Positions 34,980 through 40,372 of a stretch of 40,372 nucleotides of DNA are shown piece by piece. The notes beneath the pieces were generated by a model, which was not told the origin of the DNA, did no database searches, and saw only the letters and a program-made list of their open reading frames with translations. Numbering within the stretch: the stretch's first letter is position 1; each line of letters starts with the position of its first letter. Source of the stretch: an uncultured Alphaproteobacteria bacterium (GTDB lineage: Bacteria; Pseudomonadota; Alphaproteobacteria; UBA9655); the NCBI GenBank assembly GCA_905479605.1, contig CAJQNC010000065.1:1-40372 (forward strand), written 5' to 3'. The translations under genes and the position numbers were made by a program.

Positions 34980-36257
34980 ATGAATAGAGTTACCACTGCA
35001 AATCAAAGCCAAACTAATCTGATGCCATGGATCGTGTGGGGTGTCGCCGCACTGTTTTATGCTTTCCAATTCGTACTTCGAGTCTCTCCTTCCTTTATGG
35101 CTGATGAACTTATGTCAGCCTTTAAAGTCGAAGCCTGTGCCTTAGGAGCTTTGATCTCTTGCTATTATATTGCCTATTGCATAGTTCAGATTCCCATCGG
35201 CGTGCTCTTGGATAAATTAAAACCTCGGCGAACCATTAGTTTAGCTGTCGTTTTATGCCTCATAGGGACTTTTATGTTTGCCATGTCACCCTGCCTTACT
35301 GTAGCAGCAATTGGACGGGCATTGATAGGTGCAGGATCCGCAGCAGCGCTTCTCGGTTGTTTGAAGGTTGGAACTATCTGGTTCCCTCCCCGCCTACTTC
35401 CCCGAGTCGTAGGACTTACATTCCTTATAGGTTCCTCGGGAGCCCTTATGGCAGGACCACCCCTTGCCTGGCTTATGGACTTACTTGACTGGCGCAGTGC
35501 TCTTATAGTGATTGGGTTTATTGGTGTTGCTGTCTTTCTAGCCATCTGGTTTATCGTGAAAGATAACTCACCCTATTCATATAACGCTGAGCCTGAAAAG
35601 CCCCCTTCTTGGAAAACATTCACATCTGTCCTACAAAATAAAGCAGGATGGATTACGGGTATCTACAGTGGGCTTATGTACCTTCCCCTATCTGGATTTG
35701 CTGACATGTGGGGAGCGCCGTATATCAAATCTGCCTATGGTGTAGACAACTCATCAGCAGGGATTGCGATTGGCTCATTCTACTTAGGAATTGGAATTGG
35801 AGCCCCTATTTTTTCATGGATCAATGATCGAATAGGAGCTTTTCGCCCTACAATGCTTCTATCCTCTCTATTAAGCCTAGGATTTGTATCCGTAGCTCTC
35901 TGCATGCCATACTTACCTTTTAGCGTTCTGTGTGTGTTCTTATTGGCTACGGGCATCAGCTTAGGAGGTCAATTCCTCGGCTATACGGTGGCCACGCGAA
36001 TTAACCCTATCGAAGCAAGTGGATCTGCCTGTGGATTCCATAACATGTTAACGATGATGAGCGGGGTCATTGCCCAACCTCTTATGGGCTGGATTTTAGA
36101 TGTCACTTGGGCTGGAGATATTATTAATGGTGTACACCAATTCACCCCCTATGGTTATCAACTGTCTATGTTGATAGTCCCTCTAGGGCTTGCAGCCGCT
36201 TGCATCTTAGTGAAGTGGATCCCTGAAGTGGCAGACCCCAAATACTCCCTAGCTTAA
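34980..36257 (+). CDS. MFS transporter (tandem paralogue 2)
   Basis: This 425-residue MFS protein of 12 membrane segments resembles its upstream neighbour throughout: VVWGIAAVFYAFQFMLRVSP versus IVWGVAALFYAFQFVLRVSP at the start, GAGSA...CLK in helix 4, and the late SGVI.QPL.GWIL. The pair arose by tandem duplication. Loop A reads DKLKPRRT. The two may act on related substrates or as a heteromeric pair; the substrate is not readable. The stop overlaps that of the convergent dps gene. Confidence 0.88.
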   Translation: MNRVTTANQSQTNLMPWIVWGVAALFYAFQFVLRVSPSFMADELMSAFKVEACALGALISCYYIAYCIVQIPIGVLLDKLKPRRTISLAVVLCLIGTFMFAMSPCLTVAAIGRALIGAGSAAALLGCLKVGTIWFPPRLLPRVVGLTFLIGSSGALMAGPPLAWLMDLLDWRSALIVIGFIGVAVFLAIWFIVKDNSPYSYNAEPEKPPSWKTFTSVLQNKAGWITGIYSGLMYLPLSGFADMWGAPYIKSAYGVDNSSAGIAIGSFYLGIGIGAPIFSWINDRIGAFRPTMLLSSLLSLGFVSVALCMPYLPFSVLCVFLLATGISLGGQFLGYTVATRINPIEASGSACGFHNMLTMMSGVIAQPLMGWILDVTWAGDIINGVHQFTPYGYQLSMLIVPLGLAAACILVKWIPEVADPKYSLA

Positions 36258-36721
36258 GACTCTCCAATTGAACTATTGAGCATCCAAGCGTTCATCTCAA
36301 GCTTCTCTGCTCGCTGTATCATCATATCTGCCGTAACCCTATCTTCAAACTTCTCTGCCAAACCAGCACACTCAGAAGCTTTATGGGAAAGCAACATGTT
36401 ACAATCTCTTAATTCTTCAAGCATGCCGCGTTCACCTGGTATTTCTGAAGCTTCTTTCATTTCACTCAAATCCTGCAGTTCCTTTAGGGAGTAAGGAGCC
36501 TTAAAACCCAGGGCCCTAATTCGTTCTGCAATCGTATCGAGAGACTTCCATAAATCTGTATACTGATCTTCAAAGAGCAAGTGCAGGGTATGGAAGTGCA
36601 CTCCCTCTACATTCCAGTGAAAACCGTGGGTTTTCATATACAGCACAGCTGTGTCAGCTAGAAAACTCTTCAATACTTCAGAAATTTGCTGCCGGGCAGC
36701 AGAATCAGTTAAATAAGACAT
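36254..36721 (-). CDS. dps: Dps-family ferritin-like DNA-protection protein
   Basis: The 155-residue four-helix protein has the inter-subunit ferroxidase site: H35 in THGFHWNVEG, and D62/E66 in LDTIAERIRALG. It forms a 12-mer that oxidises and stores iron and shields DNA from peroxide damage. I chose the ATG at 36721 because the textbook Shine-Dalgarno AGGAGGTGA lies just before it; an earlier ATG at 36757 would put 12 extra residues through that site. Confidence 0.93.
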   Translation of the reverse strand: MSYLTDSAARQQISEVLKSFLADTAVLYMKTHGFHWNVEGVHFHTLHLLFEDQYTDLWKSLDTIAERIRALGFKAPYSLKELQDLSEMKEASEIPGERGMLEELRDCNMLLSHKASECAGLAEKFEDRVTADMMIQRAEKLEMNAWMLNSSIGES

Positions 36722-36793
36722 GTCACCTCCTGTGATTCTTTTTTTTGAAAGTAACAAGGAATTATTAATGATTCGTTAAAAAACCAAGGAAGG

Positions 36794-37969
36794 CTAAGCC
36801 AAATAGACATAGAAAATATTTGCTACAAAGATTATATAAAACAACTGCTTGGTGTATGGAAATACAAAGTATCTACTCAACAGCGAGAGTATCGTAATGA
36901 CAATAAGTCCGGGATACATAGCTTGCACTACTGGCCCTAAATAAGCCACTACACCTTGAAAACGGAGTGTGGAGATCAGGCAGGAGATTACAATCGTTGC
37001 AATGATACAGACATTCATGGGAATCCGTTCCATAAATATATTCTCGTAGATGAACTCAGAAAAAGCACTAACCAAAGCCACTGCTGTCGTTAGACAGGCG
37101 AGTATATAAGCCACACATACCACGGGAGCCGCATAAGGCCCCATCAGATGGTGAGCTAATATGGATAGAGCTTGATCAGGAGACGATTGCAACACAATTT
37201 CACTATAGTGAGAACCTAGATAGATAAACGCTACATAAACGAGGCTTAAGAGGAAAGTTCCCAATAGCAGCGCTTTGATAATTAAGCGATTGATAGAATA
37301 CTCAGAATTTTCAGGGCCGGCTTTATTTTGAATATAGCCGATAAGAATAATAGCAAAGAAATATGTCGCAAGGAGGTCCATCGTTTGATACCCCTCTTGC
37401 AATGAGTGTATAAAACTTCCACCTAAGTTGGTATCAGGAACATATTGATTATTATCTCCATGATAGATTCCTAATGCAATAATGCAGATAAGGGACGCCA
37501 ATAAAAAGGGAGTCAGAAAGTTTCCAATATTACTCACCAATTGGGTCCGATCAAATACCAAAAAGTAAATGATAAGCCCAGCCACAGATGCATAAGCATA
37601 GACATTCATATCGGGAAATAGAGTTAAGAAGCTACCATAAGCCACTGTTATAACTCGAGGAGTTCCCCCAAATGGTCCAATCAGAAGCATCAAGACAAGA
37701 GGGATAAGGAATCCCCCATACTTACCCAAGATAGAGAAAAAAACTTCGTAACTACGTTCAGAATTTACAATGGCGAGGAGCCCTAAGAAGGGAACCAAAA
37801 CACCTGCAATAGTAAAGCCAATAATGGCGACAGGATAATGGTTGCCTACATCTGCGCCAATGGTGAGCGGATACACAAGGTTTCCGGCACCAAAAAACAT
37901 AGAAAACATCGCAAAACCAGTACTTAATATCAAAGCCAGGTTATGTTGTTTGGCAGTTTTAAAACTCAC
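36794..37969 (-). CDS. brnQ: branched-chain amino acid carrier (BrnQ/LIVCS family)
   Basis: The 391-residue membrane protein has about 11-12 helices. The N-terminal GFAMFSMFFGAGNLVYP is the LIVCS family signature, and GGTPRVITVAYGSF is also typical. It is a cation-coupled importer of Leu, Ile and Val. It is a little shorter than the usual 430-440 residues, mainly at the C-terminus, which ends at a stop just after YLA. It stands alone between dps and the PhnP-like gene. A 135-bp AT-rich gap lies upstream. Confidence 0.9.
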   Translation of the reverse strand: MSFKTAKQHNLALILSTGFAMFSMFFGAGNLVYPLTIGADVGNHYPVAIIGFTIAGVLVPFLGLLAIVNSERSYEVFFSILGKYGGFLIPLVLMLLIGPFGGTPRVITVAYGSFLTLFPDMNVYAYASVAGLIIYFLVFDRTQLVSNIGNFLTPFLLASLICIIALGIYHGDNNQYVPDTNLGGSFIHSLQEGYQTMDLLATYFFAIILIGYIQNKAGPENSEYSINRLIIKALLLGTFLLSLVYVAFIYLGSHYSEIVLQSSPDQALSILAHHLMGPYAAPVVCVAYILACLTTAVALVSAFSEFIYENIFMERIPMNVCIIATIVISCLISTLRFQGVVAYLGPVVQAMYPGLIVITILSLLSRYFVFPYTKQLFYIIFVANIFYVYLA

Positions 37970-38104
37970 TCTCCAAAACCTTTTATTTTGTCATATCGGC
38001 ATCCATTGATGCTGAACATAGATATAAAAACAACCTTGGTCAAATTGTAATAATTACCTACATAATGTCGATGTCTTTTTTTCAAATGATTAATAAATAT
38101 CAGA

Positions 38105-38869
38105 TTATAACTCTATGAGACAGTTATCGTATGCTGGATATACCCCATCCGGCAGCTCAGATCTAAGTGTTTGATAATCCAACAATGCTGACATATGTGT
38201 TAAATATGCAACGTCCGGCTTAACACGCTCAATCCATTCAAGGGTTTGCGCAAGATGTGAATGGGTAGTCTTTGGCTCTCGTGATACACAATCCACAACC
38301 CAAACCTTAATACCTTCCAGAACCTCGAAAGCCTCTTCACTTAACCGCACCACATCAGTTGAATAGGCGAAGTCTCCGATACGGTAGCCCAGTGTAGTTT
38401 GATACCCATGATCTTGCTCAAACGGAATCACTTCCAGATCACCCACCTGAAATGGGCCAGTAATAATGTGAGGCTCAGCGAACCCTCGATAAAGTTCTGG
38501 GACTTCAGTGGGGTGCCGGAAGATATAAGGGAACCGTTTCTGAAGATCCTGAAGTGTTTTTTCATCTGCATAGATAGGAATCTGTTGCCCCCTTGCATAA
38601 TGCATGGGACGTAAATCATCAATTCCATGAGTGTGATCTGCATGGTCATGGGTATAAAGCACGGCATCAATATGAGAAATATTAGCCCTTAGTAGCTGCT
38701 CGCGAAAATCTGGTGAAGTATCAATCACCAGCGTTGTATTCCCCTCCTGTACAGCCACAGAAACTCGTGTCCGTCGATTCCGAGGCTCATTGGGGTCGCA
38801 ATGCCCCCATTCCCCAGTCACGAGAGGAACACCCCCAGAAGAACCACATCCTAAAATTCGTACCTTCAT
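38105..38869 (-). CDS. MBL-fold phosphodiesterase-like hydrolase (PhnP-like)
   Basis: The 254-residue protein has GCGSSGGVP (7-15), the metal motif THDHADH (73-79), DHGYQTTLGYRIG and STDVV, and a late HMSALLDY. This is the PhnP/cyclic phosphodiesterase branch of the metallo-beta-lactamase fold. Its exact substrate in Alphaproteobacteria is uncertain. It lies 1 bp after tatD in the same operon, the order commonly found in this class. Confidence 0.88.
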   Translation of the reverse strand: MKVRILGCGSSGGVPLVTGEWGHCDPNEPRNRRTRVSVAVQEGNTTLVIDTSPDFREQLLRANISHIDAVLYTHDHADHTHGIDDLRPMHYARGQQIPIYADEKTLQDLQKRFPYIFRHPTEVPELYRGFAEPHIITGPFQVGDLEVIPFEQDHGYQTTLGYRIGDFAYSTDVVRLSEEAFEVLEGIKVWVVDCVSREPKTTHSHLAQTLEWIERVKPDVAYLTHMSALLDYQTLRSELPDGVYPAYDNCLIEL

Positions 38870-38870
38870 A

Positions 38871-39659
38871 TTATTTAATCTTTGAAAAGAGTTGATAAAA
38901 ATTGCGTGTTGTCGAATCCGCTACTTCTTCCAGAGATACTCCTTTGACCTCAGCTAACTTCTGTGCCGTATGCACAACATAAGCCGGCTGATTGGGCTTA
39001 CCGCGGTATGGAACGGGTGCCAGATAAGGAGCATCTGTTTCAATAAGCAATCGCTCCATTGGTACATCGGCGATCACCTTTCGGATTTCTTCTGCCTTAT
39101 TAAAGGTAATAATACCTGAAACAGAAATGTAGAACCCTAGATCCAAAGCTTCTCTCGCAAGATAATCCGTGCCGCTAAAGCAGTGTATAAGCCCCCTCAC
39201 CTTACCTTGGCCAAACTCCTTGAGAAACTGAATCGTATCCTCTTCAGCATCACGGGTATGAACGACCAATGGAAGATCCAGCTCTAGCGCCGCCTCTATA
39301 TGAGCCTGAAAGCTTTCTTGCTGCGGCTCCTTAGGGCTGTGCATATAGTAGTAATCAAGTCCAGTCTCACCAAAACCTACAACCTTTGGTTTGGCAGCTT
39401 CCACTCTCAGGGCTTTCTTCAAATCATCAAGAGAGTACTCTTTGAGAGTTCTCTCAGCTTCGTGAGGATGAATACCAAACGTCGCATGAATATGTGGGTG
39501 TGAGTCGGCTATAGCCTGAATACGCTGGGTTTTATCCATATCCACTGAGATCGTAAGCATATGGCCCACGCCTGCATTTTTACCATGAGCCAACGTTGCC
39601 TCTAAATCATCGGACAATTCAGGGTAATCGAGGTGACAGTGGCTATCAACAAACTTCAC
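38871..39659 (-). CDS. tatD: TatD-family metal-dependent DNase
   Basis: This 262-residue TIM-barrel hydrolase has DSHCHLDYPE (5-14), the metal-ligand Glu in GFGETGLDYYY, His in VVHTRDAE and in LIHCFSGT, and Asp in ETDAPYLAP. Members act as 3'-5' exonucleases in DNA repair. The start is GTG at 39659, supported by AAGGAG 7 bp before it. A good sigma-70 type promoter precedes it. Confidence 0.94.
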   Translation of the reverse strand: MKFVDSHCHLDYPELSDDLEATLAHGKNAGVGHMLTISVDMDKTQRIQAIADSHPHIHATFGIHPHEAERTLKEYSLDDLKKALRVEAAKPKVVGFGETGLDYYYMHSPKEPQQESFQAHIEAALELDLPLVVHTRDAEEDTIQFLKEFGQGKVRGLIHCFSGTDYLAREALDLGFYISVSGIITFNKAEEIRKVIADVPMERLLIETDAPYLAPVPYRGKPNQPAYVVHTAQKLAEVKGVSLEEVADSTTRNFYQLFSKIK

Positions 39660-39682
39660 GGCTTTCTCCTTATTGAATTAAG

Positions 39683-39710
39683 ATTCTAAGGAGGACGAGT
39701 GAATTGTCAA
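39683..39710 (-). promoter_or_regulatory. sigma-70-type promoter of the tatD operon
   Basis: On the minus strand TTGACA (39705-39710) and TAGAAT (39683-39688) are 16 bp apart: a perfect -35 and a 5-of-6 -10. Transcription would begin near 39676, giving a leader of about 17 bases with AAGGAG before the GTG. A 6-bp hairpin (GGTAAG/CTTACC, 39712-39726) just upstream overlaps the stop of the 49-residue gene. Confidence 0.6.
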
Positions 39711-39725
39711 TGGTAAGCCTCTTAC

Positions 39726-39875
39726 CTACTCAAACTTAATACAGAAATCTCCACCGTTTGCCTTACCACAGTGCTCACTGGGAGATTTTTCCTCAGAATC
39801 ATCCTCAGCCATCGCTGGAGCTATTAACAAAAACAGAGAAATATGTGCTGCTAGCAATGTTCGAATAAAGTCCAT
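39726..39875 (-). CDS. 49-residue secreted small protein
   Basis: From the ATG at 39875 (AAGGA upstream) the frame encodes a positively charged start (MDFIRT), a hydrophobic core (LLAAHISLFLLIAP) and the signal-peptidase site AMA before ED. The mature part would be about 26 residues, acidic, with two cysteines (EHCGK and DFCIKFE), perhaps one disulphide in the periplasm. It lies 17 bp after the next small secreted-protein gene, so the two are probably co-transcribed. I do not recognise a family. Confidence 0.6.
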   Translation of the reverse strand: MDFIRTLLAAHISLFLLIAPAMAEDDSEEKSPSEHCGKANGGDFCIKFE

Positions 39876-39892
39876 CCTATTATCCTTTCAAT

Positions 39893-40228
39893 TTAATCAG
39901 TTTTACCTTCACAAATTAATTGTGATTCTTCTTCTTGATCGCGACAATTTTCCTTTTTGATGGGGTCAGTAATGATGAGCCTTCCCTCGGGAGCTTTATA
40001 CATTTTGCCTTTCCCCATATGATAATAGCATTGAAACGTCCCCGTAGCTTTGCTCCACGTACTCTTACTATGATAAGCAGCATAACCCTTAGCTAGTGGA
40101 TGTTCAATATAGGGAACGCATCCGTACACATGCCACTTTGAAACTCCTACGGGCAATTCCTTAGAAAGAGCCGTATCTACATTCAAAACAATTCCACATA
40201 GGAGTAATACTCTAAAAAACAAATACAT
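39893..40228 (-). CDS. 111-residue secreted Cys-containing protein
   Basis: The product has a hydrophobic N-terminal segment (MYLFFRVLLLCGIVLNVDTA) that looks like a signal peptide, then a polar domain rich in aromatics and Lys with four cysteines (YGCVPY, FQCYYH, ENCRDQ, LICEG). I chose the ATG at 40228 because GAGGTG lies four bases before it; ATGs at 40240 and 40243 have no such site. The function is unknown. Four cysteines suggest two disulphides formed in the periplasm. The upstream gap 40229-40357 is a divergent promoter region. Confidence 0.62.
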   Translation of the reverse strand: MYLFFRVLLLCGIVLNVDTALSKELPVGVSKWHVYGCVPYIEHPLAKGYAAYHSKSTWSKATGTFQCYYHMGKGKMYKAPEGRLIITDPIKKENCRDQEEESQLICEGKTD

Positions 40229-40357
40229 AAAACACCTCATCATATAATATTATTATAGAAACCTCTGCAAAAGTCCCCCATCCGGTCTAATTAGTGTGTA
40301 ACTTTCTCTGTCATCAGGTTATAATTTTTTCAATGATAGACTTACATTGGAGGAACA

Positions 40358-40372
40358 ATGAGCAGCTTTGCA
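40358..40372 (+). CDS. 5' end of a gene running off the window
   Basis: The ATG at 40358 follows a good Shine-Dalgarno (TGGAGGA) and reads MSSFA before the edge. A TATAAT at 40320-40325 lies 32 bp upstream. Nothing can be said about the product. Confidence 0.5.

Noticed and set aside
39712-39726. Intrinsic terminator after the 49-residue gene
   Set aside because: The stem is only 6 bp and no T-run follows; the next bases form a promoter -35 box instead.

Overview
The window reads as chromosomal DNA of a low-GC, AT-leaning alphaproteobacterium. The gene orders plsY-dprA-topA-rnr, acpP-fabF-mltG and tatD followed by a PhnP-like metallo-hydrolase are familiar from Alphaproteobacteria. Several genes are freshly broken and the base composition is modest, which would suit a host-associated lineage such as a Holosporales- or Rickettsiales-like group, but I cannot assign a genus.

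Positions 240-20604 form one long surface-polysaccharide locus, all on the minus strand. Read in the direction of transcription it holds: a GT4 glycosyltransferase; precursor genes (manC, galE, gmd, fcl) supplying GDP-mannose, GDP-fucose and UDP-Gal/GalNAc; an MBL-fold hydrolase; a GT2; a NeuA-type cytidylyltransferase; a 2-hydroxyacid dehydrogenase; an O-antigen ABC exporter (Wzm, and Wzt with a C-terminal cargo domain); another GT4; a methyltransferase broken by one base; a decayed DUF115/Maf-like gene in an apparent gap; a 1507-residue multidomain membrane protein (DUF115-like + GT4 + FkbM methyltransferase + membrane hairpin + second methyltransferase); an SDR; a DUF115 protein; and a GT2. 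Most junctions overlap or lie within a few bases, so the genes look co-transcribed. The combination points to an exported O-antigen-like glycan containing fucose and probably a CMP-activated acidic sugar, with methylation or capping done by the giant protein.

Positions 20605-27094 hold the divergent peroxiredoxin gene, a hairpin, a remnant of a Cys-rich reading frame, a tandem universal stress protein gene interrupted by one TGA, then mltG, fabF, acpP and recJ on the minus strand. Positions 27265-33469 carry plsY, dprA (broken near its start by what looks like a 14-bp deletion between GGTCAG repeats), topA and rnr on the plus strand. Positions 33616-36257 hold two tandem MFS transporter paralogues. 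The right end (36254-40228, minus strand) has a Dps ferritin, a BrnQ-type branched-chain amino acid carrier, a PhnP-like hydrolase, TatD with a good promoter, and two small secreted Cys-containing proteins, the 49-residue one newly called here. A gene starting at 40358 runs off the window.

The strongest novel objects are the five-part fusion protein (2624-7147), the clustering of three DUF115/Maf-like units with a NeuA-type cytidylyltransferase, and a set of recent gene lesions (7254-7492, 8175-8182, 21900-21902, 27915-27920) reconstructed directly from the bases. No tRNA, rRNA or CRISPR array was found.
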